From Alteromonas sp. CI.11.F.A3 (GTDB lineage Bacteria; Pseudomonadota; Gammaproteobacteria; Enterobacterales; Alteromonadaceae), in contig NZ_CP136708.1 of assembly GCF_032925565.1 (NCBI RefSeq), forward strand, positions 4,030,001 to 4,094,000: a stretch of DNA of 64,000 nt, in the 5' to 3' direction. Made by a program: the position numbers and the translations under genes. Position 1 is the first letter of the stretch. Each line of letters opens with the position of its first letter. The notes under the pieces were generated by a model. It did no database searches. It was given only the letters and a program-made list of their open reading frames with translations, and was not told where the DNA came from. Shown here piece by piece: positions 16,652 through 28,500 of this stretch.

Positions 16652-18433
16652 ATGGCCGGAAAAATACCTCGCGATTTTATTGATGATATTCTCTCACGCA
16701 CCGATGTTGTAGACATTGTTGATAGTAGAGTGAAGTTAAAAAAAGCGGGCAAAAATTATCAAGCTTGCTGCCCTTTTCATAATGAGAAAAGCCCTTCTTT
16801 TACCGTAAGCCAAGAAAAGCAGTTCTATCATTGCTTTGGTTGTGGTGCGCACGGCAACGCTATTTCCTTTTTGATGGAATTCGACCGGCTTGAATTTGTT
16901 GAAGCCATTGAAGAACTCGCCAAACTCTATGGATTAGAAGTACCGAGAGAGAAAGGCCACTTGCCTGTTGTTAGCGAAGAGAAAAAGCAACAGCTGCAAG
17001 ACGACTATTCACTAATGGAACACGTTGTTCGCTTTTTTCAACACCAACTAAAGCAAAATGAAAATAGCGGAAAAGCCATAGATTATTTGAAAAGCCGAGG
17101 GCTTAGCGGCGATATCGTTAAGCAATGGGAAATTGGCTATGCGCCAGACAGTTGGGACGCCCTGCTAAAAACCTTTGGCAAAGACCAAGCCCGTGTAAAG
17201 CAGCTTATCGACTTAAAACTGGTTAATCAAAACGACCAAGGCAGACGTTACGACTTCTTCCGCGACCGAATCATGTTCCCTATCAGGGACAAGCGAGGCC
17301 GCGTAGTCGGTTTCGGTGGCCGTGTATTAGAAGACGGCGGCCCAAAATACTTAAACTCCCCTGAAACCCGTATTTTCCATAAAGGCAGTGAGCTATTTGG
17401 TTTTTACCAAGCTCGTCAACAAAACCGTCAACTCGATGCAGTACTCATTGTTGAAGGTTATATGGATGTAGTGGCATTAAGTCAGTTTGGTATTAACCAA
17501 GCAACGGCTGCACTTGGAACCGCTACCACGGCTGAACATATGCAAATGTTAGTGCGAGCAACGCCGCATATTGTTTGCTGTTACGATGGCGACCGTGCAG
17601 GTCGAGAAGCAGCATGGCGCGCGTTGGAAAATGCCCTGCCCGCGTTAAAAGACGGCGTCAGACTGTCTTTCTTATTCTTACCTGACGGCGAAGACCCAGA
17701 TACTATGGTAAGAAAAATTGGCAAAGATGCCTTTATGGAAATGCTTGATAATGCCATGCCATTGTCACGCTTCTTTTTCGAAAACCAATTGAAAACTCAT
17801 AAAGTGGGTACACCGGAAGGCAAGATAGCGCTTCGCAAAGCCGCCATGCCATTAATTGAAAGTGTACAGGGTGACGACCAAAAGCAGATGTTATTAGAAG
17901 AGCTTGCTAAACATACCGGTGAATACGATAGATTTAAGTTACAGCAAGATATATCTAAAGCGAATCACGCCAGTAGCAAGCCCGCTTATTCAGCGAATAG
18001 AAACCTGGTAGGAAAAGCCCGCTTGTCACCGCTACGCATGCTGATTCGATTACTGCTAGATTCCCCTTCGCTAGCCACACGCTGTGATGACGTGCAACCT
18101 TCTGTATTTGAAGGGAGTGATGCCACCGGAATGGACCTTTTATTGGATATTCATCGTTATTGTGCACAAAATCCTCAAGCAACCACCGCGCAGCTAGTTG
18201 AAAACTTCCGCAATCATCCCCATTCTTCTACTATCGCGAAATTATTGTTACAAGAACATCTTGTTAAAGACGAGGAAGCTGAACGTGTTTATAGCGACAG
18301 TTTTGCTCGATTACTCGATTGGCATTTCGATAGCCGCGTTGAAACTTTAATTTCCCGCTCTCGGGTTCAGCCACTAACTCAAGTGGAAAAAGAGGAACTG
18401 AACTTGTTAATGAAGGAGCGCCAGAAAAGCTGA
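16652..18433 (+). CDS. dnaG: DNA primase DnaG
   Basis: Synthesises RNA primers at the replication fork. The 593-residue protein has an N-terminal CHC2 zinc finger (C40, H43, C61, C64). A TOPRIM catalytic core follows, with E268 in LIVEGYMDV and D312/D314 in YDGDRAG. The C-terminal helicase-binding domain covers about the last 140 residues. No clear Shine-Dalgarno sequence precedes the ATG, fitting the low DnaG expression known for this operon. Confidence 0.97.
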   Translation: MAGKIPRDFIDDILSRTDVVDIVDSRVKLKKAGKNYQACCPFHNEKSPSFTVSQEKQFYHCFGCGAHGNAISFLMEFDRLEFVEAIEELAKLYGLEVPREKGHLPVVSEEKKQQLQDDYSLMEHVVRFFQHQLKQNENSGKAIDYLKSRGLSGDIVKQWEIGYAPDSWDALLKTFGKDQARVKQLIDLKLVNQNDQGRRYDFFRDRIMFPIRDKRGRVVGFGGRVLEDGGPKYLNSPETRIFHKGSELFGFYQARQQNRQLDAVLIVEGYMDVVALSQFGINQATAALGTATTAEHMQMLVRATPHIVCCYDGDRAGREAAWRALENALPALKDGVRLSFLFLPDGEDPDTMVRKIGKDAFMEMLDNAMPLSRFFFENQLKTHKVGTPEGKIALRKAAMPLIESVQGDDQKQMLLEELAKHTGEYDRFKLQQDISKANHASSKPAYSANRNLVGKARLSPLRMLIRLLLDSPSLATRCDDVQPSVFEGSDATGMDLLLDIHRYCAQNPQATTAQLVENFRNHPHSSTIAKLLLQEHLVKDEEAERVYSDSFARLLDWHFDSRVETLISRSRVQPLTQVEKEELNLLMKERQKS

Positions 18434-18503
18434 CCACAAGGTCTAGGCTAATAACTGGCTAAAAAAACAGCCGTCAATCTGGTAAAACCATTAGTAATTC
18501 TGC

Positions 18504-18509
18504 TATACT
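18504..18509 (+). promoter_or_regulatory. Possible extended -10 promoter for rpoD
   Basis: TGCTATACT gives an extended -10 (TG-N-TATACT) about 250 bases before rpoD; no good -35 is visible. It is one candidate in the 324-base dnaG-rpoD gap, which otherwise contains no gene that I can support. Confidence 0.35.
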
Positions 18510-18757
18510 GGTTAATTCGCTGCACGCAAGCTTATAAGCATAAATGTGAACAAATTTGCAGCAATGTCAGTAGCAATTATAAAGCCGAACAAAACGGGCA
18601 GAACCAAACCCGGGCAGGTGTGCACCGTTTAATATGACGTGACACCGAGCGGAAGCGGCATTGATACAACAGTAGTACTACAGAGAAATAATGTACATAC
18701 CTCTTTGGTATGGGTATTTCTATTGCAAACTAATTGAATGTGAGAAGTGTAGGTTAT

Positions 18758-20584
18758 ATGGCGCAAAGCAAGCAGTCTCAGATTAAACTCCTGATTGCAA
18801 AAGGTAAAGAGCAAGGTTACTTAACCTTTGCAGAAGTTAACGACCACCTGCCGCAAGATATTGTCGATTCTGATCAAATTGAAGATATTATCCGCATGAT
18901 CAACGACATGGGAATTCAAGTTTCTGAATCTGCACCAGATTCAGATGAACTTCTCATGCAAGAAGCAACCGCCGATGAAGACGCAGCTGAAGCTGCTGCT
19001 CAGGCGCTTGCTACAGTAGAAAGCGAAATTGGGCGTACCACCGACCCTGTGCGTATGTATATGCGTGAAATGGGTACGGTTGAGCTTCTTACTCGTGAAG
19101 GCGAAATTGAAATAGCCAAGCGTATAGAAGATGGAATCAATCAGGTTCAGTGCTCTGTTGCTGAATATCCTGAAGCCATCACCTATTTGCTCGATCAGTG
19201 GGACTTGTACGAAGCAGAAGAAATTCGCATCAGCGACATTATTTCTGGTTTTGTTGACCCGAATGATGATCAAGATCTTGCTCCTACGGCCACGCATATC
19301 GGCTCTGAACTTTCAGAAGAAGAACTGGAAGATGAAGACGATGATGATGATGAAGAAGATGAAGATGAAGGCGGTGTAGATCCTGAACTAGCACGCGCTA
19401 AGTTTGGCGCCCTTCGTGATCAGTACATCAAAGCACGTGATGTCATCGAGAAGAAAGGTCGCTCTCATGCTGCCGCTCGTGAGCAAATCAATGCATTGAG
19501 TGAAGTCTTCAAAGAATTCCGTCTAGTGCCTAAGCAATTTGATCGTATGGTTAAAAACATGCGTTCGATGATGGACAAAGTGCGTATCCAAGAACGTCTT
19601 GTTATGAAGTTCTGTGTTGTTAACGCCAAAATGCCTAAGAAAGATTTCATCAAGGCATTTGCAGGAAACGAAACGTCTTCTGCTTGGTTAACAAAAGCGA
19701 TTAAAGCTAACGCTGCGTACTCTGATGCATTAGCCGTAAATAAAGAAGAAATTGAACGCTGTATTAGCAAAATGAACCAGGTTGAACAAGAAACTGGTTT
19801 GGTTATTGCTGATATCAAAGACATCAACCGTCGTATGTCAATTGGTGAAGCAAAAGCTCGCCGTGCGAAGAAAGAGATGGTTGAAGCTAACTTACGTTTG
19901 GTTATTTCAATTGCTAAGAAATACACTAACCGTGGTTTGCAATTCCTTGACCTTATTCAGGAAGGTAACATCGGCCTGATGAAGGCGGTAGATAAGTTTG
20001 AATATCGCCGTGGTTATAAGTTTTCAACTTATGCTACGTGGTGGATTCGTCAGGCAATTACTCGTTCTATTGCCGACCAAGCGCGTACTATCCGTATTCC
20101 TGTACACATGATAGAAACGATTAACAAACTTAATCGTATTTCTCGTCAAATGTTGCAAGAAATGGGTCGTGAGCCAACACCTGAAGAATTGTCTGAACGC
20201 ATGCTTATGCCAGAAGACAAAATTCGTAAAGTGTTGAAAATTGCTAAAGAGCCAATCTCAATGGAAACGCCAATTGGCGATGATGAAGATTCGCACCTAG
20301 GCGATTTTATCGAGGACAGCACCATTATTCAGCCCCTCGATTCTGCGACCGGCGGTAGCCTTAAAGACGCAACACAAGAAGTGTTGGCAGGGCTTACAGC
20401 ACGTGAAGCGAAAGTACTTCGTATGCGTTTCGGTATCGACATGAATACTGACCACACACTTGAAGAAGTGGGTAAGCAGTTTGACGTTACCCGTGAGCGT
20501 ATTCGTCAGATTGAAGCGAAGGCATTGCGTAAGCTACGTCATCCTAGCCGCTCTGAGCAGCTACGAAGCTTCTTAGACGAGTAG
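18758..20584 (+). CDS. rpoD: RNA polymerase primary sigma factor RpoD (sigma-70)
   Basis: Housekeeping sigma factor. The start is the ATG at 18758 ([31 protein letters not shown], 608 residues); an in-frame TTG at 18734 is not the real start. Region 1.1 is followed by region 1.2 ([11 protein letters not shown]). The non-conserved insert carries a strongly acidic run near residue 195. Region 2 ([21 protein letters not shown]), region 3 and the region 4.2 helix-turn-helix ([14 protein letters not shown]) complete it. It ends the macromolecular synthesis cluster and is followed by a classic terminator. Confidence 0.98.
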   Translation: MAQSKQSQIKLLIAKGKEQGYLTFAEVNDHLPQDIVDSDQIEDIIRMINDMGIQVSESAPDSDELLMQEATADEDAAEAAAQALATVESEIGRTTDPVRMYMREMGTVELLTREGEIEIAKRIEDGINQVQCSVAEYPEAITYLLDQWDLYEAEEIRISDIISGFVDPNDDQDLAPTATHIGSELSEEELEDEDDDDDEEDEDEGGVDPELARAKFGALRDQYIKARDVIEKKGRSHAAAREQINALSEVFKEFRLVPKQFDRMVKNMRSMMDKVRIQERLVMKFCVVNAKMPKKDFIKAFAGNETSSAWLTKAIKANAAYSDALAVNKEEIERCISKMNQVEQETGLVIADIKDINRRMSIGEAKARRAKKEMVEANLRLVISIAKKYTNRGLQFLDLIQEGNIGLMKAVDKFEYRRGYKFSTYATWWIRQAITRSIADQARTIRIPVHMIETINKLNRISRQMLQEMGREPTPEELSERMLMPEDKIRKVLKIAKEPISMETPIGDDEDSHLGDFIEDSTIIQPLDSATGGSLKDATQEVLAGLTAREAKVLRMRFGIDMNTDHTLEEVGKQFDVTRERIRQIEAKALRKLRHPSRSEQLRSFLDE

Positions 20585-20613
20585 AATACTCGCAAAAAAG
20601 TAATAAAAATTTA

Positions 20614-20645
20614 AAAATCCCCTGCTTCGTCAGGGGATTTTTTTA
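20614..20645 (+). terminator. Intrinsic terminator of rpoD
   Basis: TCCCCTG and CAGGGGA flank a CTTCGT loop, with an A run before and a T run after. Strong, about 30 bases after the rpoD stop. Confidence 0.88.
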
Positions 20646-20728
20646 TATTGAGTTAGCGCTAAGCTTTGCTTAATACTTAGCGTGGATGAAAGCCTAACAT
20701 TCTTAAATATAACAATGGCAGAGGTCAT

Positions 20729-21424
20729 ATGCGCTATAACGCTGATTTTTCTCAACCTGTGTTTGTTCACCCAGCAGATTACCAGTGGCTTCCCTCACCA
20801 GCAAAAGGTGTAGAGCGGATGATGCTAGATCGTATTGGCAATGAAGTCGCAAGGGCCACCACTATTGTTAGATACGCACCCAATTCGCACTTCCCAGAAC
20901 ATGCACACGATGGTGGAGAAGAAATTCTGGTACTTGATGGCGTGTTTGGAGATGAGCATGGTAAATACCCCAAAGGCACTTATCTACGAAACCCTGTTGG
21001 CACCTCTCATAGCCCAGCAATTGGCGCTGAAGGCGCGGTAATACTGGTTAAGCTGCACCAATTCGATAAAGATGATAAAACGCCCAGTATCATTAATACA
21101 GCCGCCAGCGTTGTCGATTCAGTCACCTGTGCTAACCGCATTAACGCCAATATGACCCAAACGGCAGAATGTAATACGCAGCTTTTGCATCAATATGGTA
21201 AGGAAATCGTTTGTATGCAGTTTGTACCTGCCAATACCTCTCTTACGCCCTGTTTATACGAAGGTGGCGCAGAGTACTTTGTGGTAGAGGGAACATGTAT
21301 CTATGAGAAGAAACACTACCCTGCGGGAAGCTGGCTGCGTTTCCCCTCGGGATTTAGTCATTCACTTTCAACTGGCAAAAGCCGCGTTAAGCTGTGGCAT
21401 AAAAATGGTCACTTGCCACAATAA
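20729..21424 (+). CDS. Tandem cupin protein related to ChrR-type anti-sigma cupins
   Basis: A 231-residue soluble protein with two cupin barrels. The first has the metal-binding pattern FPEHAHDGGEEILVLDGVFGDEHGKYPKGTY. The second has CLYEGGAEYFVVEGTCIYEKKHYPAGSWLR and lacks the first histidine pair. The first barrel resembles the C-terminal cupin of ChrR, the zinc anti-sigma factor of singlet-oxygen stress. No ChrR N-terminal domain or sigma-E gene is present, so it is better read as a stand-alone sensor or enzyme. It sits alone between two terminators. Confidence 0.8.
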   Translation: MRYNADFSQPVFVHPADYQWLPSPAKGVERMMLDRIGNEVARATTIVRYAPNSHFPEHAHDGGEEILVLDGVFGDEHGKYPKGTYLRNPVGTSHSPAIGAEGAVILVKLHQFDKDDKTPSIINTAASVVDSVTCANRINANMTQTAECNTQLLHQYGKEIVCMQFVPANTSLTPCLYEGGAEYFVVEGTCIYEKKHYPAGSWLRFPSGFSHSLSTGKSRVKLWHKNGHLPQ

Positions 21425-21565
21425 GTGAGTTCTATATGCAGCGGTATAGCTTTAATCCGGTATAGTTTTACTGCGATATAGTTTTTCGGTAGTGATGGTT
21501 TTACAGAGGTAATTAGCAACCGCTTCGCAACTTGCATTGCGCGTTACCTACTTAATGCCAGATAC

Positions 21566-21595
21566 AAAAACGCCCTCAATGGTGAGGGCGTTTTT
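21566..21595. terminator. Bidirectional terminator between cupin and chemoreceptor genes
   Basis: CGCCCTCA (21571-21578) pairs with TGAGGGCG (21583-21590), with five A before and five T after. It serves both convergent genes. Confidence 0.88.
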
Positions 21596-21611
21596 AATAT
21601 TGGGTTAGCGA

Positions 21612-23231
21612 TTATACTCGGAACTGTTTCGCTATCAATTCTAGATGCTGTGCTAAATCCGCAAGTTCATTACACATAACACCTAATTCGCCTGAGCGAG
21701 TAGAGGTTTGCTCTGTACGTTGATGAATTTCTTCAACGTGCTTCACAATGTCTACCGCCACTGAACGTTGATCTTCAGTGTTGTGTGCAATCTGTTCGTT
21801 CATTTGGTTAATGCGACCAATGGTGCTGGTGATCGTTTCTAAACTAACACCCGCTTTATTAGCCGTTTCAACACTATTCGTTGCTTGCTCGGTACCTCGA
21901 GACATCACTTCTACCGCTGAATGCGCTGCACTTTGTAGTTGTTCAATAGTGCTTTGAATTTCCTCAGTCGATTGTTGAGTACGTGATGCTAGTGTACGTA
22001 CTTCATCAGCAACAACGGCGAAACCACGCCCTTGTTCGCCGGCTCTAGCAGCTTCAATAGCGGCATTAAGCGCAAGTAAGTTAGTTTGCTCAGCAATACC
22101 CTTAATAACGTCGAGTACCGAGCCAACTTTGTTCGAATCTGATTCCAAACGACCAATCACATCAGCGGTTTCACGCACGTTTTCAGCTAACTGCTGAATA
22201 CTAGAAACGGTTTGTTGTACGATTTGACGACCTTCGCCAGCAGCGCTGGTGGCTTCGTTAGCATCACCTGCTGCTTGTGCTGCACTGTGTGCTACACCGT
22301 CTACCGAGCCACTCATTGTATCAACCGCGAGTTTGGCGTTTTGTGCTGACTGTTGTTGAATATCTATAGTACGTTGGGTTTCTTCTGTAAGACCGCGAAG
22401 GTTTTGCGCTAAGTTTGATAACGGCAAACTTGCCTCAACCACATCTTTCACAACGCCTTGCAGTTTATCCATAAACTGGTTGAACCAATAAACCAACTCG
22501 CCAATTTCATCTTCACTTTTCGTTGCGATGCGAACGGTTAAATCGCCATTTTCTTGAGCAATATCTTTAAGCGAGCGCACTACGTCATCAATGCTTTGCT
22601 TAATGCCACGAACGATGGGCACAGCAGTAGCAAACAATAATAAAGTAACGACAATGGTCATTACCACACCGGTACTAATAAGCGAGGTATTCGCGGCGTT
22701 GGTTCTTTCAAACGAGGCAACAAAAGCGGCTTGTTGCTCGTCTCTAAAATTCGTCATAGAAGCAATAACGGCGTCGTATGAACCATTCATTTGAGCCGAT
22801 AGCTGCCCTAAACGGCTAAAATCAGCAGTACCATCAACCATAGATTGTGAAACACCGAAAGCTACCTCGAAGTAATCATCGAATCCCTGAGAAATCTTTG
22901 ATATTGCAGGACCGAACTCAGGACTAATCGCTTTGATCTCATCTAGCCCAGCTTTAGCATCTGTAGCCAACTCACTTGCAGCACTTAACGTATCTTGGTC
23001 GCCAGTGGTTACTGCACTGCTTAGCGTGTCCCTCACTTTTTGCATATCGACTAATGTAGAGGCAGACAATTGAAGTGCGGGGAACTGAACCTTCTCAACT
23101 TTCTCGAGGGTGTCGCCATTATTCAATGCAACGTAAACAGTAATTAAGAGGTAAATAATAAAGCTTAATGCAGCAATTCCCGGTATCAGAAAAATCTTTG
23201 TTGCGATGGGCATTTTTTTTAGAAAATTCAT
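21612..23231 (-). CDS. Methyl-accepting chemotaxis protein
   Basis: A 539-residue chemoreceptor. Transmembrane helix 1 lies near residues 12-34 and a short periplasmic four-helix sensor spans about 35-187. Helix 2 (near 188-211) and a HAMP domain follow. The cytoplasmic signalling domain has the invariant hairpin tip [42 protein letters not shown] ribosome site precedes the ATG. It lies downstream of and in the same direction as a porin and a PstS-like protein, so phosphate or another anion is a possible stimulus, but the ligand cannot be read from sequence. Confidence 0.93.
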   Translation of the reverse strand: MNFLKKMPIATKIFLIPGIAALSFIIYLLITVYVALNNGDTLEKVEKVQFPALQLSASTLVDMQKVRDTLSSAVTTGDQDTLSAASELATDAKAGLDEIKAISPEFGPAISKISQGFDDYFEVAFGVSQSMVDGTADFSRLGQLSAQMNGSYDAVIASMTNFRDEQQAAFVASFERTNAANTSLISTGVVMTIVVTLLLFATAVPIVRGIKQSIDDVVRSLKDIAQENGDLTVRIATKSEDEIGELVYWFNQFMDKLQGVVKDVVEASLPLSNLAQNLRGLTEETQRTIDIQQQSAQNAKLAVDTMSGSVDGVAHSAAQAAGDANEATSAAGEGRQIVQQTVSSIQQLAENVRETADVIGRLESDSNKVGSVLDVIKGIAEQTNLLALNAAIEAARAGEQGRGFAVVADEVRTLASRTQQSTEEIQSTIEQLQSAAHSAVEVMSRGTEQATNSVETANKAGVSLETITSTIGRINQMNEQIAHNTEDQRSVAVDIVKHVEEIHQRTEQTSTRSGELGVMCNELADLAQHLELIAKQFRV

Positions 23232-23383
23232 TTTTATCTCACCAATTACGTCACTTTACTTTAGGCACGGCCATAAAACATGGCTTTGTTATTCTATATC
23301 TTCACTTTCTCAAAAAACTTTAGAAATATCTTAGCCCTGCGCATTGCTGAACAGGGCGATCTAACATTTTATTGTAGTGCTAC

Positions 23384-24565
23384 TTAGAATGTATAGTTTG
23401 CACCAACTCTAAGTAGAGTAGCATCGTTAGCGTCATTTAGGTCATCGCTGTACCAAGTAACGCCAGCTTTAACTGCAAATCCTGGCTCGATATCATAACG
23501 AAGACCTAAAGTAACAGCAGAAGTGTCCTGTTCTTGGTCGGCAGCAATGCCTGTAGCCGCTTGATAGATTGCAGACCACGTTGCATCTGTTACTGCATCG
23601 CCAGTGTCAATCATGCTAGGCAACCCAGCAATAAGTGCTACTTGATCAGCGTTATCAGCTTCTTCTACTTCAAAAGTAATATGAGGTGTGAACTTACCAA
23701 AACGCATTCCGGCCGTTACGTACCAAGCATCATTTGATGCAATGATTGCATCATCTACTTCTGTTTTTGTATACTCAGCACCGATAAACCAGTCGTATTT
23801 ATCAATATCCACAGCGACTTCAAAGAATGTACCTGTGTCTTCATTTACGCTGAAACCTTCAGCAGCAGCAGTTGCTGGTGGAATGAACGCACCAAATTGC
23901 CCCATGCCTGCAACAAACGTATCAAAATCTTCGTTAACTGCTGTAGTTTTACCGCGTGCTAGTAAAGTACGTGCACTAAACCAATCTCGTGTCGCTTCAA
24001 AAGAAACGGCAACTACGTTTTCTAACTCTAGCTCAGCCGGTGTACCTGAAATAAAGGTATCAGCTTGAACTCGACCTACAGTAAACTGCGCGCCATATTC
24101 CCAATCGCCTGAGTATGTGCTGTAGTCAAGACGCACACCATCAATGTTGTTGAAATCGATTCCGTAAACAGAGTCAGGTGGCGTTAACCAGTGGTATGAA
24201 TAGCCCACATCTAATGACGCAGAGTATTTGAACAGTGGTAAACGGATTCTACCAGCGCTAATGCTTACGTTGTTATTTACCACGTAAGTCATGTAAGCCC
24301 ACTCGAAGCTTGCATCGTAGTCATCACTACCACGGCCTACTAACTGCGCCGTAGCAGAAAGCTTGTCGCTTACATCGCCACGTACTTGTAGTCCAAAGAC
24401 ACTTGCTGGATCAAAGTTAAAGTCGCTGTCGTAATCGTATACTGCTTCGTCATCATCTAGTGTCATACCACCGATTAGGTTAGCGAAGCCGTTAATTTGA
24501 ATTTCTGCAAATGCTGGCGCGGCTAAAAGGCTAGCAGCGGTTAAAAAGGCAAGTTTGGTTTTCAT
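23384..24565 (-). CDS. Outer-membrane beta-barrel porin-like protein
   Basis: A 393-residue protein with a signal peptide (MKTKLAFLTAASLLAAPAFA). Alternating aromatic and polar strands follow, ending in LLRVGANYTF, a C-terminal aromatic typical of outer-membrane barrels. Segments such as WEYGAQFTVGRV and FAVKAGVTWYSDDLND are barrel-like. It lies 32 bases after the PstS-like gene, so they are probably one operon. Substrate is unknown; an anion such as phosphate is suggested only by the neighbour. Confidence 0.8.
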   Translation of the reverse strand: MKTKLAFLTAASLLAAPAFAEIQINGFANLIGGMTLDDDEAVYDYDSDFNFDPASVFGLQVRGDVSDKLSATAQLVGRGSDDYDASFEWAYMTYVVNNNVSISAGRIRLPLFKYSASLDVGYSYHWLTPPDSVYGIDFNNIDGVRLDYSTYSGDWEYGAQFTVGRVQADTFISGTPAELELENVVAVSFEATRDWFSARTLLARGKTTAVNEDFDTFVAGMGQFGAFIPPATAAAEGFSVNEDTGTFFEVAVDIDKYDWFIGAEYTKTEVDDAIIASNDAWYVTAGMRFGKFTPHITFEVEEADNADQVALIAGLPSMIDTGDAVTDATWSAIYQAATGIAADQEQDTSAVTLGLRYDIEPGFAVKAGVTWYSDDLNDANDATLLRVGANYTF

Positions 24566-24597
24566 GCTCGTTCCTTAAAAATTCTTAAACTGTGTAA

Positions 24598-25002
24598 TCA
24601 AAAAGTGGCAACTACGCGAACGCTTCCGTCGACGGAGCCAGCATCTACATAGCCAATTGCACCCGGGTCTGCAGCAACAGCTGAAACCACCTCGGCGTCG
24701 CTACCTAGTGCTTTAGGAGGCTGACCTTTCCCAGTAAAAACTAATTTAGACCAAAAAGCGGTAAGCTGTGACGCAGACTTATTTAAAACTTTGCCATTGA
24801 ATTCATCTGTAGCGGCTTGTCCTTCAGCAAGTGCTAGAGGTACTGCATTCGTGCCGTTTGGAAAAGATTTCATTTTATTGAGGAAAAGTCGGCTGATTGA
24901 ATCTTTATCTAACGCATCCCCATTGGATGGGTGAACTATCACTGCTACATCTGCAAAAGCCATGCTGCTGCACAAACTTGCTGCTAGTATCCACTGTTTC
25001 AT
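24598..25002 (-). CDS. Small PstS-like periplasmic substrate-binding protein
   Basis: A 134-residue protein with a signal peptide cut near SSMAFA. The mature part resembles half of a phosphate-binding protein: VIVHPSNGDALDKDSISRLFLNK, an ATDEFNGKVL segment, then AAFW-type and PGAIGYVD motifs. True PstS proteins are about 320 residues, so this is a single-lobe relative without an adjoining ABC transporter. It is the first gene before a porin and a chemoreceptor. It may present phosphate or another oxyanion to one of them. Confidence 0.75.
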   Translation of the reverse strand: MKQWILAASLCSSMAFADVAVIVHPSNGDALDKDSISRLFLNKMKSFPNGTNAVPLALAEGQAATDEFNGKVLNKSASQLTAFWSKLVFTGKGQPPKALGSDAEVVSAVAADPGAIGYVDAGSVDGSVRVVATF

Positions 25003-25532
25003 TACATGTCCTCTAAGTCGTATTTGTTTCGGTAGCGCAAAACTAAGAACGTTATTCTTTAATTTACAAATACCGATGTGCTTATTTTTTATTCTTACTC
25101 ATACAGATATCTTCCTGCTTTAAGATTAAGATAAGTATTAGCAAGGATTAGAAAAACTGCCAACTGAGTTACAAAAAATTCTTGTATTAAATTTCGTTGC
25201 GTTCAGTCTGGCTTTAAAAAGTAGGCGCAGTTTAGGGAAGAGAGGCGTAGAAGCAACTATACTAAAGGATAAGCGCACTGGAAGGGCTTAAAAAGTCATA
25301 CGTAAAAATAACTAAGGCGTAGCGAGAATTCCTATTTAATTACTTAAAATCAATTAGATAACAAAAAAACAATAATTTAACTTAGGAGTGCCGAACGATA
25401 TTAGTGTATAAAAATATATACCTTAATACCGCACGACTTTTTGAACTTTTTAGTCCTTATTGGTCAAGCACTGAGCATAACCGTATGGAATAAGCGTTTA
25501 AAAAACACGCTCTTGCCCTTACTAATAGGGGC
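25003..25532. other. Gene-free 530-base region
   Basis: AT-rich spacer between the RND pump gene end and the PstS-like gene start; both genes read leftward. It must hold the PstS-like promoter. A weak dyad GTATAAAAATATATAC lies near 25406. I found no Pho box, no coding region and no convincing terminator. Confidence 0.5.
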
Positions 25533-28500
25533 TCAATTTTCCTCACCCTTACGGTAGGGAATGTCAACTTCTAGGCGTTCTATTTCAGTACTTCTTTGCT
25601 GTGGCGATCCGGTATTTCGGGCTAGCCAACTGTAAGCGGTAGGCACTACGTATAAAGTCATGAAAGCTGAAACCAGCACGCCTGCCGCGATAACCATACC
25701 AATTACCATGCGACTTTCCGCACCAGGCCCAGAGGCAAACACTAAGGGCAAAGAACTAAATACCGTCGTAAAACCAGTCATAACGATTGGGCGAAGACGC
25801 TGAGCAGCGGCACGTCGTAAGGCATCTTCAAAGTTCATACCGGCATCTCGTAGCTGATTAGCAAACTCCACAATCAAAATACCGTTCTTCGCCGCAAGGC
25901 CAATCAACATAACCAGCCCTATTTGGCTATAAATATTAAGTGTCATCCCGGCAAAGAATAAGCCGATAAAAGCACCTACCAGCGCGAGCGGTACGGTTAG
26001 CATTATGACTAACGGATGCACCCAACTTTCAAATTGGGCAGCAAGAATAAGGTATGTAACAGCTAACGCCAGCATAAACACATAGACAAAGGAATTCCCT
26101 TGTTCTTGATAAAGTTGTGACTCGCCTTTGTAGTCGATAGACACATTGTCAGGCAGCTCTGTGCGTACGATATTTTCAAGGTAAGCCAAGCCTTCTCCTA
26201 ATGTATAATCGCCGGCAAGGTTTGCTGAAATGGTGACAGCTCGCATGCGGTTATAGCGATTTAAGCGAGACGACGTCGCCTGCTCTTCGAAAGTAAGCAA
26301 GTTGTCCATGGGAATAAGCTCGCCGCTTCTTGAAGAGCGAACATAAAGATTATCGATACTATTTGGGCTTCTGAAATCAGCCTCTATCCCCTCGATAATC
26401 ACATCATACTCTTCGCCTCTATCTAAGAATGTAGATACCGTACGTTGCCCTAACATCACTTCTAAGGTACGGCCAATATCACTAATAGACACACCCAAAT
26501 CAGCGGCTCTGTCTCTGTCGATATTGACCAGAAGCTGAGGTGATGTTTCTTTATAGTCAGAATCGATACGAACTAAGTTTCTATTTTCTGATGCCTTTTC
26601 AATGAGGATGTCACGCCACTCAACTAAGTTCTCGTAGGTGTCACCTTGCAATACGAATTGCACAGGTCGGCCGAAGCCTGCGCCTGAAATCCCACTTCGC
26701 ATGATGGCAAATGCTCTTACATCAGGTACGGCATCAAGCTTCGCACTTATTTCATCCATCAATGTGAAGGTGCTAAAATCACGCTCATCCCAATCAGCAG
26801 AGCCAATAATAGCCATACCAGCATTGTTACCAAATCCAGGTGTACGTACCAGTAACCTGCCTATTTTACCGCTTTCACGGTAGGGCATTAGGATGTCTTC
26901 GATAAGTTTTAGATTAGCGGCATTACTTTCGAAACTAGCCCCTTCTTGCGAATTCATTAGAATATAAAAGTTTCCGCGATCTTCTTTTGGTACGAATTCG
27001 CTGGGTAACTTCTCTGAAATCTGCACTAGCGCAACCACTGAAACAATCAGTAGTAGCACCATGATAAACGGCTGGTGAATAGTGCTTCCCAAGCTTTTGA
27101 AATAGCGATTTTCGAGTGCATGAAAACGCTTGTCCATCCAAGCGCCAAACCCTGCTGAACGGGTACGTTTCTTTAGAATTTTCGACGCCATCATGGGCGA
27201 TAATGTTAATGCGGTAAAACTAGAAAACGCCACAGCAGCAGCAATGGCCAGGGCAAACTCAGTAAACAAACGCCCAACATTCCCTTCAAGAAACACCAAG
27301 GGTACAAACACAGAAATCAGTACCAAGGTAGTTGCAATAACTGCAAAGCCAACCTCTCTCGCCCCTCGATAAGCGGCTAATATGGGCGGCTCTCCCATTT
27401 CTATACGCCGGGAAATGTTCTCAAGTACCACGATGGCATCATCTACCACCAGCCCAATTGCCAGCACCATGGCAAGTAAGGTAAGTAGGTTGATAGAGAA
27501 GCCTAACGCGTACATCACAATAAATGCAGCGACCAACGACACGGGTACGGTGACCGCAGGAATCAGTGTGGCGCGTACATTGCCCAAGAAAAGGTAAATA
27601 ACAATCACCACCATAAGCATGGCTATGGCAAGGGTTTCGTAAACTTCGTTAATCGATGCTTCAATAAACACTGAGGAGTCATAGCTAGGCACAATGAAAA
27701 TATTGTCCGGCAATGTTTCTTCAATCTTTCTAATTTGCGCTTTTGCTGAGCGAGCAACATCTAAGGTATTGGCTTTTGACTGCTTTATAATGCCCAATCC
27801 AATCATGTTAACGCCGTCACCTCTGAACTCGGTTTCGTCGTCTTCAGCCGCCAATTCCACATTCGCAATTTCACCTAAGCGAACCAGGTATCCATCGTCT
27901 CCTACCGCAACCGTTAGGGCCGCAAAGTCTTCTGGCGATAAGAAAGTACGGGCTACACGCACTTCAAAGTTTCTATCTAGCGACTCAACTTCACCGGCAG
28001 GAAGTTCGACGTTTTCAGAACTGATAATACTTTCAACATCAGTTACGGTAATGCCTCGCGCAGCCATCGCATTTCTATCAAGAAATACTTTCATGGCATA
28101 GCGACGACCACCACCAATTTGGACCCGCGCGACCCCATCGGCTACCGATAAGCGGTCTACCAAGAAGCGTTCTGCGTAGTCGGTAAGCTCCATGGTATTA
28201 AGGTTTGTACTGCGTAGGTTGTACCACACAATGGCACTTTGATCGGAATCGGCCTTTGAAACTTCTGGAGGATCGGCCTGATCAGGCAGATTATTCAGTG
28301 CCCTACTCACTCGCTCTCGCACATCATTAGCGGCAGCGTCGATATCTCGAGATAATTTAAATTCTATGGTGATATCAGAACGTCCATTGGTGGACGTTGA
28401 GGTAATATTTTTAATCCCCTCAATACCCGAAATTCGGTCTTCGAGTAATTGAGTAATGCGAGTTTCAACAATATTGGCCGATGCGCCCGTGTATTTGGTT

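Noticed and set aside
19465..19926. 153-codon minus-strand frame inside rpoD
   Set aside because: Antisense to conserved sigma-70 coding sequence; no start signal or family features.
20729..21424. ChrR anti-sigma factor
   Set aside because: The zinc-binding anti-sigma N-terminal domain and a partner sigma factor are absent; only the cupin resemblance holds.
24598..25002. PstS-like gene as a truncated pstS pseudogene
   Set aside because: The frame has a complete signal peptide, good ribosome site and natural stop, and is in an operon with a porin. A single-lobe family member fits better than a decayed gene.
25003..25140. Search for a Pho box before the PstS-like gene
   Set aside because: No repeated CTGTCAT-like heptads with 11-base spacing are present on either strand.
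27694..28101. 135-codon plus-strand frame opposite the RND pump gene
   Set aside because: Antisense to an intact 1036-codon transporter frame; composition (Ser/Ala-rich) is typical of a shadow frame.
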